64,000 nt of DNA from Selaginella moellendorffii (lineage: Eukaryota > Streptophyta > Lycopodiopsida > Selaginellales > Selaginellaceae): positions 1,571,514 through 1,635,513 of the forward strand of contig NW_003314287.1 in assembly GCF_000143415.4 (NCBI RefSeq). Direction: 5' to 3'. The position numbers and the translations under genes were made by a program. Positions 22,240 through 33,260 of this stretch are shown here, in pieces. The notes below the pieces were generated by a model. The model was given only the letters and a program-made list of their open reading frames with translations, made no database searches and was not told the origin of the DNA. Within the stretch, counting starts at the first letter, position 1; each line of letters opens with the position of its first letter.

Positions 22240-22990
22240 GCAATATCTCAAACCTAAAAGAATAATCTAAGACACAATATATAATCAAGCTATAAGCCAT
22301 CAATGACTAAAGATTGTCAATCACCCCTTTATTAAAGATGCATAATTATTATTGAAAAATAATTCACTATATGGTGAATGACAAATTATTCATTATCAAT
22401 CAAGAAAGACCTCTAATAAAAATAATTAACTATCCTAACGATAATCAATCATCACCAAAAATAGCAAGATGAGGAAATTAACTCAAACATCAAATCTAAT
22501 GAGCTATCCATAAAAGCACAATGATAAACTAGATGATCTGTAAAATATCAGGAGCCAAAACATTTAGAGTCTTGAAAAGCCACTATAGAGACAACAATTA
22601 TTGAACACTGCTCAGAGACAAAATTTACAATTGCAAAAAACATTACTAAGCCGGTGTTTAAGAAAGTTTATAAATTATAAACTGAAATAAATGAATTTCC
22701 ACCATTAGATGATAAAATATACTAGAATCCCATTTAGCCCTGTGGATGGCGAGGAGGGATTGAATGCCAAGGCGTGCAGTGGCAGCACTGATGCTGCAGC
22801 CATAACATTAACCCTGCGAAATATAAAATATTTGAAACCTCATACTTGCCTGTTGCCTTGTGTCCACAAAAATATATGTATATTTTAAGAACTCACTATT
22901 ATTCACAAAAATTTGTGTGGCCTATTCTCAAAATATCTTGAGAAAGGATGTTGATTTACATAGATTTTTGGCCTCTGCAGTTAGATTTCC
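22240..22990. other. AT-rich non-coding stretch
   Basis: AT-rich sequence upstream of the LRR gene. No coding frame or repeat family is recognised. Confidence 0.45.
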
Positions 22991-23117
22991 CAACCATTTT
23001 GACTGACCACATTTATTTTTTATTGACTCCAAGTGCATATGTATATTTCCTTGGAATCAAACATTTTGACTGACCATATTCATTATTCTATTGACTCCAA
23101 GTGCACATACATATGCC
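22991..23117. repeat. Tandem duplication of about 65 bp upstream of LRR gene
   Basis: Two adjacent units share ATTTTGACTGACCA, then ATTGACTCCAAGTGCA. Unit 1 is about 22991-23057 and unit 2 about 23058-23117. They lie within 190 bp of the LRR gene's ATG, so they are in its promoter or leader. Confidence 0.75.
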
Positions 23118-23176
23118 AAATTGGAGGAAACCATACATAAAAAGGCAAGAAACTCAGAGTGTCTCTGCTTTGCTTC

Positions 23177-25232
23177 ATGGGTTCAGGCATAGTGATTGTT
23201 GTTCTCGTTTTTTCCTTCATCTTCTCGTTCTCGAATGCAAAAGAGGATTCATCTGTGCTTTTGAGCTTCAAAAACTCTGTGGATGATCCATCTAAAACTC
23301 TGTCCAGCTGGAATACAAGTGTCAACTTCTGCCGGCACTGGAATGGCATAGCCTGCACGGCGAAAGGCCGCGTTTCCGTTCTTGCACTTGAGAATTTAAC
23401 ACTTCCGGGGTCGCTCTTGGTTTCCACAATCAACTCTTTGCCCTTCTTACTCGAGCTATCTGTCTTGGGAAGCAACTTCACTGATGCTTTGAATTCCTCC
23501 AAACAAGCCTGCTCACTTGAGTTGATCGAACTGTCGGGTAATCAAAACATGTCTTTCACGACCAATTTTGATGCTATGCTAGTCTGCAAAGGTCTAAAGA
23601 TTCTCAATCTTTCAAACAATCAAATTGAGGGTAAGATTCAGGTGCCAATAGGCAGCGTTTTGGAAGTAATGGATCTCTCCAACAACTTCTTTAGTGGGGA
23701 GCTTCCCCACTTACTGTTTTCACAGTGCAAGAGATTGAGATATCTAGACCTCTCCCACAATCATCTCACCGGAGAACTCCCAGAGGATCTTTTTAAAAAT
23801 TGTACTAATCTACAGCAAATCTCTCTGGCCTCCAACAGCTTCCGTGGCACGTCATTTCCCTCTATTCACTCCTTACCATCGCTAGAATTTCTCGACGCTA
23901 GCTTCAACAACTTCACAGGTCCGGTTCCTGCAATTCATGAGAACCTCAAGCATCTTAATCTTAGCTCAAACAATTTCAGCACAACCAGGGAAACCTTATG
24001 TCCATCGCTCAACTCCTCGAGGCTGGAGAGCTTGATCCTGGTCAACAACAAGCTCACCGGAAGGGTATTGGACAGCGTCATGAATTGCTCTAGCCTTAGG
24101 ATGTTGGATTTGAGCTTCAATTCGTTAACAGGAGAGATTCCAAGCAGCATATGCAAACAACTTCCCAAGCTCGAGCACTTTCTCGCGTGGGTAAACAACC
24201 TCCAGGGGCAGCTTCCCCAAAACCTTGCATCGTGCAGTAACCTCACCGAGATCATCCTCACTTTCAACAATCTCAGTGGAAACATTCCACCTGAGCTGTT
24301 GTCCAGCACAAAGGGCCTCCAATGGTTATGCTTGAGTAATAGAGTTGCCTGATTCATTGGAGCACGCAAAGGAGATGCTAGTGCTTCAGCTGAGCAACAA
24401 CAGCCTGCAGGGCAAACTGCCCAGCAACATGACCATGCAGACGATAGATCTCCGTGGAAACAGCTTGAGCGGGAGGATTCCAGCTTCTTTGAGTGGTTTC
24501 ACAGGCACCAAATCTGCCAAATCCAACGTTGCTGGGACGAGCTTGAAGCTAGCAGCAGGGATAAAAACATGTGGTTGCATCGACAACACTTTTATCCTAC
24601 AAGGAATCTCTTTGGAAGAAATGGAGAGCCTACTTTCTGCCAAGAGCGGTGGCTGCAAATGCTCCATAAGTTTCCTTCCAGCAAGCTTTTATGGTTTCTC
24701 CACCACCAGCCCTGCGTTCATCGATGTTTCATTTAACAGACTGGTGGGAGACATCCCGCGGGAGCTTGGGAGCATGCAGGACGCCAATTACCTCAGTGTT
24801 GCACATAACTTCCTGTCCGGAACAATCCCCGTGGAGCTCGGGTATCTCAAGAAAATGATAGGGATGGACTTGTCATTCAATGATCTCCAAGGAAGCATTC
24901 CAAGCTCGTTTTCGTCTCTCCAGTCCCTCACAGGGTTGAATGTGTCGCATAACAACTTGTCCGGTCCAATTCCACAGGGTGGTCAGCTTTGGACACTTGA
25001 TCCGAGCAGCTATGCTGGAAATGCCGGTCTGTGTGGTTTCCCTCTAGCATCATGCATCACATCACCACCAACAGCAACGAATCGTGCTGACCATGGCGAT
25101 GGCGATGGTGGATTGGGAGCAGTTCTTGCGGTGAGCTTTGCAATTGGGGTGCTGGTCTCGGTTATCTCCTGTACAATGGTAGTCACCATTGATAGTAGGA
25201 AACGCTTTGTGGAGAGAGCTTGCTATGGATGA
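23177..25232 (+). pseudogene. BRI1-like LRR receptor ectodomain, frameshifted and lacking a kinase
   Basis: Encodes a secretion signal (MGSGIVIVVLVFSFIFSFSN), an LRR cap (SWNTSVNFCRHWNGIAC) and about a dozen LRRs (for example LEVMDLSNNFFSGELP). The frame closes at 24352. Coding resumes in another frame from about 24345 (LPDSLEHAKEMLVLQLSNN), so a small indel breaks the gene near 24335-24350. The second part has an LRR, an island-like insert of about 75 residues with DNTFILQGISLEEMESLLS and TTSPAFIDVSFNRL, then LRRs (LSVAHNFLSGTIP, MDLSFNDLQGSIP, LNVSHNNLSGPIP), the cap NAGLCGFPLASC and a membrane helix (VLAVSFAIGVLVSVISC). The island position, just ahead of the last four LRRs, mirrors BRI1. 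It ends 14 residues after the helix, so no cytosolic kinase is present. If an mRNA bypassed the shift it would make a receptor-like protein. Confidence 0.82.
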
Positions 25233-25449
25233 TGGACACACCGAATAAAAAAGAGAGCCCTCAGACTAAGGCCATGTTTTCTCCACACACAACCGAGCGC
25301 TCTCTTTCTCGACAAATCCATTCGCAGCAAAGAGACGAGACCCACAAAGGAAACGACCCAACACTCGTTCTCGAGCCCAGTCTCGTAAGGAGACCAAACA
25401 AATGCTCGATCAAACAAGCCAGGGCCGCCGCCAATGCGAAACCCCTCTT

Positions 25450-25805
25450 ACCGCAACTTCATCCCTGCCGAGAAAACGAGAGCGCCCAGCCACAAATTCG
25501 GTGTGGTTAAGACAGTGGTCATCACCGGGCTGATGAAATAGATCTCAGCGAAAAGGATTTCCTCACGCTTCCAGGAGCACTGGGAAAGATAACGCAGTGA
25601 AAAAACCATCACAGATCTGCTAGTAAAAGGGGCATCTCAGAAACCAGGATTAGCAGCTGGTATACCGTGCATCTGCATCGGATCCACAGAGAGACCCATG
25701 AAAGCGCAAGGATAAACAAGGAAATCCTCCCCGATGCCCAAAGAACCCTAGCTACTGACCAAGAACCCTAGTCCCAATAGCGAATTTTATACAGCCAAGA
25801 ACCCT
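25450..25805 (-). other. Possible promoter and small minus-strand gene
   Basis: The minus strand has three AGGGTTCTT telo-box-like elements (plus strand AAGAACCCTA, about 25740-25808), a TATA-like TATAAAAT near 25792, and an ATG at about 25699. Further down, an open segment reads REEILFAEIYFISPVMTTVL, continuing with a hydrophobic stretch and a stop at about 25450. Telo boxes are frequent in promoters of growth-related plant genes. I could not build a clean exon chain or recognise a family, so this is only a candidate small membrane protein gene. Confidence 0.3.
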
Positions 25806-25870
25806 AATTCAAGGGCCTCCAAAATTGGAGTAAGAAGATATTTAAAAACGAAAGTTTCTTCGGCCGAAAG

Positions 25871-26514
25871 TTATCCTCTCCCTCGCAGCAATTCCTCGAT
25901 GACATCCAATCGCGTCTCCACTCCGGAGATTCTTGACATGATCGCCTGCCAAAGAGAGCTAGATCGAAAGAGAAAAAAGAAAAACCCATGGATCATACCT
26001 CTTCCTTCATCCTCCTCTCGTCTTCCTTCCTCGCCTCCTCCTTTCTCTTGGCTTCCTCCGAGCGCGCGTTCCTCGACACCTCGAAAATCACCACTGCTCC
26101 TCCAACCTGGAAAGAATTTTTGGGAAGAATCTCTCAATGCGAAAAGGAATCGAATCGAAGAGTGGCACTTTACTGACCCCAAAAATGAAGAACTCGCCCA
26201 GCATCTCCGACGCGGCTTGCACGGCCTTCTCCTCGTTGAGCGGCCGGATTTCCACATCCGTGGCGTGGCCATAGATCCGCCTTTGCAGATTCACGCTAAA
26301 CCTGTGGTTGAGCTGCAAGAAATCGCGACAACAAGCGCGAGGAGCCAGAGATTTCGAGCGAAATATCGCAATGCCACCGCCATACCTGCGCCATTTTGCT
26401 GATCGACTCGCGAAACCTGGGATGATGCGCCGCCGTCTTCTTCAACCGATTCGCCACGGGCTTGCTCAGCGTCCGCAATGCCAGAGTGGCCAGCTTCATC
26501 AATGGGAAGATCAT
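25871..26514 (-). CDS. OPA3-like mitochondrial protein, four exons
   Basis: OPA3 proteins are small mitochondrial membrane proteins of unsettled biochemical role. Exons: 26514-26386, 26312-26178, 26106-25999, 25945-25871; all introns are GT-AG, join in phase 0 and are 53-79 bp. Product 148 residues, the usual OPA3 size. The N-terminus MIFPLMKLATLALRTLSKPV continues ANRLKKTAA, matching the family's KLLYLGIRQVSKPLANRIK pattern. The middle has VEIRPLNEEKAVQAASEML and GEFFIFGVGGAVVIFEVSR. The C-terminus is a charged coiled-coil-like run (RSEEAKRKEEARKEDERRMK). It lies 148 bp downstream of the CRTISO stop codon on the same strand. Confidence 0.9.
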
Positions 26515-26662
26515 CGCACCGCATTGACCGGATCGGCCGCGCCAATTCAATCTATACTCGCTACTAGCGCCATCCCAGCAGCTTCTACCATCGCTTCCAA
26601 CATAAACCCTAAACTTCGAGAGATTAAAGAGTAAACACATTTATTAGATTAAGCTATCGCGT

Positions 26663-29238
26663 TTAAGCCAGCGTTCTAAACCATGACAGCGTTTTGCTCA
26701 GCGCTTGGTCCAAAATCCGTGAGCCTTGCTCGATGCCTGGCAGGAAAACCCAAGATTTTTGTCAAGTTTTTCGCTTAGATTTCTTGCTTCGATCGATTGA
26801 AAAGGAAGAACTTACCGAGATCTACAGCCACTCTGTGACCACACATCATTCCAGAGAAGGCTACCGCGATGACTCCTTGGCCGGGAAAGCAGCTATCTCC
26901 AACGCAGTATAGTCCTTCCACTGCCTGGAACATCGACTGTGATGAATCCAACCTATCTTCCAGAAGAAAAAGCTCTAGAGGTTTTTCGCAAACTCACTGT
27001 TGTGTTGAATGGCATCCCGAGAAGTCCTTTGGGTTTTCCAACAGGGATTGGTCCGTAAGTTCCTTGGTCTCGAGCGAGAAAACGTCTGTGAGTTTTAGGC
27101 GTCCCGACCTTTGACACACGAAAGTTACAAAGTCTAGCGTGAGAGAAATGAAAACAAGGAAGGAAACTTGAGAGCCTGCTCGTACCTCTCGAAGAACTGT
27201 TGCGTCCTTGAGACCGGGAAATAGTTTCGCTTCCAGTCTCTTAACGATCACATCGGCCACAGCCTCCTTCTTGTCATTGTACTCCGAGCTACTTAACCCC
27301 TGCGATATCATCAGAAATTTTAGTTCTTTCCTTTGAAAGCTTGTGTGAAAGCTATGGAGCTCCACGTACTTGCCAATCATCGGCCCATGCGGTGGTAAAT
27401 ATGTGAAGAATATGGCGATCCTCTGGAGCTAGCGAGGGATCCAAAACAGTGGGAATGCTCAAGAAGATCGTACCATAAGGCTTCTCGAGGTTATCCCACG
27501 AGTCCTACAAGAGAAAACCAAAGACTCAAGCTAGGAAAAATGAAAAGCCCGAGTAGCATACCTCGAGAACGAGATGATGGCACTCGGTTCCTTGAGGCAA
27601 AACTTCGGCTCTCACTCCCATATGTATTGAGAGAAACGATGGAGCTTTCTTGTAGACTTTCTGGAAGCGTCGTTCTTCGTCTGGCATTTCAGAATCGAGC
27701 AGCTTTTCTGGTGATCGAAGCAAACGCAAGGTCATATTCTAGAAACCAAATTCACCATGATAGTCGAAAACAGTACCAAAAGTATCCCATCGCGTAGCAT
27801 TGGAGATAACTGTTTTGCCAAGTAATCGTGTTCCATCGGCTAGTTGCACGCCAACCTGAACACCTGAAGCGATCTCACACTCGTTAAACAATCTTGCAAA
27901 CCAACAGAAGCGCCAGAAGGAAAAAATATATACAAAGTGGAACGAAAAGAGTGAAAGCTCACCGCTTTGTTTTGCTCCATCAAGATTTTCTTCACGTTGG
28001 ACTTGTAGCGAATTTCGCCTCCTCTCTCAATCAGGCCGTCTGCCAGCTCTTGTGCTATCAATCCGACACCTCCAACGGGATAGTTGATCCCTCCGAAGTG
28101 TCGATCGCAAATCACCTACAAAGCAAAGAGTGTTTGCTATAATCTGTTCGTCTTCTTTGGAAAGAAGTGTTACCATGCTCGCATTGATCATTGGTGTACA
28201 CAACGCGTCGACGGTACTGACGAGGAAGCACTAGAACAAAATCACAGTTAAGCCGAAACTGGAAAAAAAAAAAGTTCTAAAGCTTACTTCGGTATCTATA
28301 AACGACAGCAAAACTGGATCTTTGATGTACTTCCTCGCAATATCACCAGCATTTTGGGGAAGATAGTACGCTGCGCGAAACAAAAAATGAGAAAAACCAA
28401 TGTCTAGAATCGAGTTTTTAAACTCACCAAGAGTCAAGCAAGCCAGTGGGTTTCTGAAAAACTGGCCGAAAAGGTAGAGCGGCTCCTCGAGAGATTTAAG
28501 CTCCAGCGAATTCAATGCGTTAAAAACCTGTGCATGGATGGTTCGTCGACGAGGAAACAACGAAAAGCGAGCAAACAAAACCTTCCAGCATTCTCCGTAG
28601 AAGCCTCGTATTCCTTTCTCTTCGTGTGGAAACTGGTCGACAAGCTCGCCGATGAAATCCTCGTAGTCTCGATGAACTCTCACGGACAAGTTGTTTGGCA
28701 TATGGTAGTGGACAGTGGTGGGATCGGGTATGAGCTCCAACTTTCGTCCGACAGCAGCCAAGGCACGAGTTATCAGATTGATCGACCCCTGGATGGAGCA
28801 AGAACAAAAAAGAGTTGGAACGCTTCTCAAGAACAAACTTTGTCCACTTGCCTTGTCGCTGAAACCAAACATGACGGACGATCCAACATCGAAAGTGTAG
28901 CCATCTCGCTTGAAAAACCCAGCACTTCCACCAGGAATCACGTACTTCTCTAGCAGCAGCACCGAAGCGCCACGGATTGCGAGTTGACTTGCTGCAACCA
29001 AGCCCCCGATTCCAGCGCCAACCACAATCGCATCGTACCTCTTCTCCGCGAAGAATCCCTGGCTTCCATCGCTAGGAGCTGCCGAGACGGAAGCTTGGCT
29101 CGTGGAAACAGCCGCCGCAGCAAAACCGGCGTGGGTGCCAAGACGCACGGATCTCTGCTTGCTTGGAGCTCCAAAACAAGGCAAAGGATTCGTGGGTCTT
29201 GCGGAGACTCCACAAGGAGCGAGAATTGCCGGTGCCAT
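26663..29238 (-). CDS. CRTISO: Prolycopene isomerase, carotenoid isomerase (CRTISO), thirteen exons
   Basis: Converts poly-cis lycopene to all-trans lycopene in plastids, using FAD. Exons: 29238-28852, 28788-28582, 28527-28428, 28370-28288, 28230-28174, 28115-27963, 27855-27772, 27738-27562, 27504-27370, 27299-27186, 27108-26998, 26924-26816, 26736-26663; about 596 residues, the expected size. A transit-like N-terminus precedes the FAD-binding motif [16 protein letters not shown]. Family signatures follow: [111 protein letters not shown] and the terminal WFRTLA. Intron 1 uses a GC donor (AAG/GCAAGT). Between exons 7 and 8 the only frame-preserving intron I find is 33 bp, which is abnormally short; the exon limits there are uncertain. 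Everything else is well conserved, so the gene is probably functional. Confidence 0.92.
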
Positions 29239-29496
29239 CGTCGTGACGAGTGGACACTACCGCACCATTGCGAGAGATTTTGAGTGACCCAACAAAGTGG
29301 CCTCCACCTTGAAGATAAAAAAATACCCAAGGAATCAAGCAAACACCGAGATTCCATCAAGAACAAGACGAGCTCTTAGTTTGTCCTCCGAAAGAGAAGA
29401 CTTGTCAGTTAGTTTTTTCCTCTTCACGTCCAAGAACACGACGACACTGGAGAAGAAAAGTGTGAAGAAAAAGATTAGTTTTGCGAGGAGCGAAGC

Positions 29497-30997
29497 TCAA
29501 ATGGAAGAGATTTGATCTCTCAAAAGCCGGAGCAGCGGTTCCAAGGCGTTGGGCGAGAACTTCCTCGCAAAGAAGAGGCACGTACCGACGGTGTGGCCAT
29601 TGTAGGAGCAATCTCCAGCGCGCCGGAACCTGTCCAAAAACTCTGGAGTCACGTCGTCGCGGCCAAACATGGCCGGGTGCGCGCCACCCCGAGACCAATC
29701 CACCGCCGTCAAGCTCCGGTTGGCCAGCGCGGAGCCAAACTCGATGCTCAGCATCGTCGGGATGTAGTGCTCGTCGACGTAGCACGCGGGCCGGCAAAAA
29801 TCCCGAAACTTTGGATAGTACTTGTTGTCCGCCACCAAATGGAGCGCCAGCTTCCGCTCCATCTCGAACCACTGCGAGCCTTTCCTCCACTGCTCGAGCG
29901 TGACCTCGGGCAGCATGTTTGTGCTGTATCGCCCGCGTCCAAACGGGCCCGGATCGTCGAAAACTCCCACGAAGCTGTGCTGGGAGTTGATCACGTAGCG
30001 GTAGAAAGTGGTGAAGTTGTGGAGCGGGGCGCAGCTCTCCGAGAGGAGCACGAACCTGTGGTTGGAGTGGTCGAGGAGAGCGTTGGCTACGAGCCGCCTC
30101 TCGGCGTCACACATTGTGATCTCTCCCCACTGCGTGTCCTGGAAGAACGAAGTTGCACAAACACTTAGTTCCCGAGTAAGAAGAACACACAAAAACGAGA
30201 TTTTGGAGGTGTGATCCATCCATGTTCACTCTCTGGATCGAAACCAAGGAGTGTGGAGGAAGAAAACCATCAGCTTTTCAGTAAACGAAGTTCGAAGAAC
30301 ACACAAAAACGAGATATTGGAGGTCTTCACTGTCTGGATCAAAACCAGAGAGCGTGGAGAAAGAAAAATATCAACTTTTGAGGAAAAGAGGCCTGGAAAC
30401 ACACCGAGAAAATCATCCACGAACTTACCTCACGGAGAAAAGATGGTATAGCAAACACACTCTAGCAAGCCAAACAAACAAGGACGCGAAAAAGAACAGT
30501 GAGAGAGCTTGTCGCCATACCTGGCTTGGAATGTGCCGACCATAGAAAACCGAAGTTTTCGGAAGATCCATGGCGAAGCCCGGCAGCGCATGGATGTAGA
30601 TCGAGTAGCGGCCTTCGTTCCCCCGGAAGAACATCTCCCACAGCGGGGCCAGAGGGAGAGGCCCCCTCGTCATGAACAAAAACGCCACCTTGCGGATCTT
30701 CTTCACTGGCGGACCCTGGCGCAGTGGAGCCAACGAAGCCAACCACAAGAGCTCCGGATCGGAAACGTTGTGCTTCACGGGAAATCCCCCCCACAGCCAC
30801 TCCCTGGCGAACTTCAAGCTGTCGATCGGGGAGGAGGAGGTGTAGCAGCCACTGCCTGGATTTGCCGAGAGAAAACCACGCCGGAGGTTGAGATAGTCGG
30901 ACATGTGAAGGCTGGCCAGGACCCCCAGGAGCAAACCTGTGAAGAGCGCGATGCATAGTAGCATGAACTTTGCGAGTCCTTGCGGCCACTTGATCAT
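29497..30997 (-). CDS. GT14 (core-2/I-branching type) glycosyltransferase, two exons
   Basis: Plant GT14-like (former DUF266) proteins are Golgi type II membrane proteins thought to glycosylate wall or arabinogalactan substrates. Exon 1 is 30997-30521 (159 codons) and exon 2 is 30138-29497, joined in phase 0; product 372 residues. An N-terminal anchor (FMLLCIALFTGLLLGVLASL) is followed by a short stem. The catalytic domain begins at KIRKVAFLFMTRGPLPLAPL with WEMFFRGNEGRYSIYIH, then WGEITMCDAERRLVANALLD, NHRFVLLSESCAPLHNF and the C-terminal WSRGGAHPAMFG and CLFFARKFSPNAL. These are family hallmarks. The 382-bp intron, long for this genome, contains a tandem duplication. The gene ends 258 bp upstream of the CRTISO ATG. 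Confidence 0.9.
30181..30381. repeat. Tandem duplication inside the GT14 intron
   Basis: Unit 1 (30181-30280) and unit 2 (30295-30381) share AAGAACACACAAAAACGAGA, TTGGAGGT, TTCACT and TCTGGATC, then a GTGGAGGAAGAAAA-like end. The second unit is shortened. The duplication accounts for much of the unusual intron length. Confidence 0.75.
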
Positions 30998-30999
30998 GG

Positions 31000-31391
31000 T
31001 GGCGGTGGCGGCGCCCTGGAATCTGGAAGTCAGCAGCCTCTCACACCACTACTGCCGGCGCAGCTAAATCTTGAGTCATGGACTGGAAGAAGAACCAAAA
31101 CTATTTTTTTTTCTCTGCAGCTCTCAGCACCAATTCAGCTCATACCCACTGCGAAAAATAGGGCGCTGGGAGAAAGAGCTCCTGGATCACTGCTCCACAT
31201 TCTCTCACTCGCTCGAGAGAAAAAAATCGAGGAAACCTGGAGAATTGCTTGCGCTGCTGGGTTTGCCCAGTATCGCTCCTTGTATCCTAGCTTAGCGCTA
31301 AGTCCCTGCTTTACCTCTCTTTTGACATCTCGTGATTCCAGCCCTTACGCATATTCCACAGGATATTTCCCCTTAGATCTTACCGAAGTCA
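31000..31391. other. Divergent promoter region between GT14 and PPR genes
   Basis: Shared upstream region of the minus-strand GT14 gene and the plus-strand PPR gene. It has a T-rich stretch near 31105. No open frame with a recognisable product is present. Confidence 0.4.
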
Positions 31392-33260
31392 ATGGTTCTT
31401 TACCTTCCAATGGATAGAACCCAATGCTACGGTTCCATTAGGCTTTGCAGTAGCGTAGACGCTCTCGCTCGTCTTCACTCTACCATCAAACACCACCTTC
31501 CAGATGACCTCAAGATGGCTAACATGCTGCTCCAGAAATATGCCCAGCTTGGGCATTTGCAGCAGGCTATACACGTCTTTGACTCTATTCTTCACAAGGA
31601 CAGTTTCTCTTGGAACTCGATGCTCTCCGCGTATGCCCGTGCCGGAAAGCTCGAGCAAGCGGAGCGGATCTTTACCCAGATGCCAGATCCAAACCTTGTG
31701 TCTTATAACGCAATGTTGTCTTCATATGCCATCAATGGGCATATTAGAGATGCGGAAAAACTCTTTGATTCCATCCCTCTAACAAACCAAGTGACTTGGG
31801 CAGCTATCCTTGGCGCATATGCCCGAAACGGGCATATGGAAAAAGCTAAAGGAATCTTTAGCACGATGCCGGAGTATAGCCTTGTCTCGTGGAACTTGAT
31901 TCTCTCTGCCTATGCCGATAGAGGGCATTTGAAAGAGGTGGTGGAAGTTTTCCAAACAATGAAAGAAAGAAACGTGGGATCTTATAATGCATTGCTCTCT
32001 GGGTATGCTTTTGACAGAAGCCAAATCTCAAAAGCAAGGAATATACTTGATACGATGCCAGAGAGAGATTTGGTGTCGTGGACTGTCATGCTAATAAGCT
32101 ATGCCCAGAAAGGGCATCTGGACGAAGCTCAGGTGATTTTCGAGAATATGGAAGAGCGGGATGTGGTTACGTGGAATGCAATGTTAGCTGCCTACTCTGC
32201 AAATGGCCGCGTCAAGGAAGCCAAGACAATGTTTGACAAGATGAAAGAGCACAGCCTTGTGTCGTGGACCACGCTGATATCAGCATATGGCCACAATGGA
32301 CGCGTTGACCAAGCGCTTAATTTGTTTAACCAGATGGAAGAGCATGATTTGACTACGCGTAACACTGTATTGGCGATGCTTGTTCAAAACAATCAATTTG
32401 AGGATGCCAAAAGAATCTACGATCGTACTCCAATTCTAAACGAAGTAAGCTTGACTATTATGGTGGAAGCATATGCCCAGAAAGGCCATTTGGAAGAAGC
32501 AAAATGCATGTTTGATCGCCTGAAAGTCAGAAGTTTGATATCTTCAACGGCAATGTTGTGTGCATACGCTTTGTTCGAATTCACAGAAGAAGCAGAAAAC
32601 ATGTTTCATTCCATGCAAGAGCACGATATTGCCTCGTGCAATGCAATGGTGTCAGCATATGCCCAACATGGGCATATCTGTGAAGCTAAGTTCTTATTTG
32701 ATGCGTTGCCCTTTCGAGATTCGATCTCCTGGAACGCAATGCTCTCGGGCTACATCCAAGCCGGGAAGCTCCAAAAGTCTTGGCAATTCTTCACGAAAAT
32801 GCCAGAAATAGATTCTTTCTCGTGGAACTCATTCCTTGCCGGCTATGCCCAGCGCGGAGAAATCGATTCCCTCGCCACCCTGCTTCACTCGTTGGCCTTA
32901 ACGCTCCTCCCAGACGAGATCTCTTTCGTGTGTGTGTTCTTGGCACTCAGCCACAGTGGTAATCTCTTCTCGGCCTGGAAATACTTCCTGTCCATGAGCA
33001 GTGACTACAACTTGGTTCCAACAAAGCAGCATTTTTGCTGCATGGCCAATTTGCTGGGTCGAGCCGGTTACCTGAAAGAAGCCGAGGATTTAATCGCGAC
33101 CATGCCGTATGTGGGCGACGATTTGGACTGGACATGTGTGCTTGCGTCTTGCGGCTTACACAAAAACATGGAGCTCGCTAATCGAGCTAGCAAATGTGTG
33201 CTTGGCTTCAACAGCAAATACGCTCCAGCATACTTATTAGTAGCAAACATGGCAGGATAA
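31392..33260 (+). CDS. PPR protein with tandem S-type repeats, 622 residues
   Basis: Organellar RNA-binding PPR protein, intronless. After a short head (CYGSIRLCSSVDALARLHST) it has roughly 17 repeats of about 31 residues, for example WNSMLSAYARAGKLEQAERI and WAAILGAYARNGHMEKAKGI. Two late repeats are longer and more L/P-like (LPDEISFVCVFLALSHSGNL). The C-terminus carries an E-type segment (FCCMANLLGRAGYLKEAEDL, DDLDWTCVLASCGLHKNMEL) and stops at AYLLVANMAG, where E/DYW proteins would continue; editing domains are missing. The repeat phrase YAQKGHLDEA and variants recur, suggesting growth by internal unit duplication. MinE begins 156 bp further on the same strand. Confidence 0.9.
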   Translation: MVLYLPMDRTQCYGSIRLCSSVDALARLHSTIKHHLPDDLKMANMLLQKYAQLGHLQQAIHVFDSILHKDSFSWNSMLSAYARAGKLEQAERIFTQMPDPNLVSYNAMLSSYAINGHIRDAEKLFDSIPLTNQVTWAAILGAYARNGHMEKAKGIFSTMPEYSLVSWNLILSAYADRGHLKEVVEVFQTMKERNVGSYNALLSGYAFDRSQISKARNILDTMPERDLVSWTVMLISYAQKGHLDEAQVIFENMEERDVVTWNAMLAAYSANGRVKEAKTMFDKMKEHSLVSWTTLISAYGHNGRVDQALNLFNQMEEHDLTTRNTVLAMLVQNNQFEDAKRIYDRTPILNEVSLTIMVEAYAQKGHLEEAKCMFDRLKVRSLISSTAMLCAYALFEFTEEAENMFHSMQEHDIASCNAMVSAYAQHGHICEAKFLFDALPFRDSISWNAMLSGYIQAGKLQKSWQFFTKMPEIDSFSWNSFLAGYAQRGEIDSLATLLHSLALTLLPDEISFVCVFLALSHSGNLFSAWKYFLSMSSDYNLVPTKQHFCCMANLLGRAGYLKEAEDLIATMPYVGDDLDWTCVLASCGLHKNMELANRASKCVLGFNSKYAPAYLLVANMAG

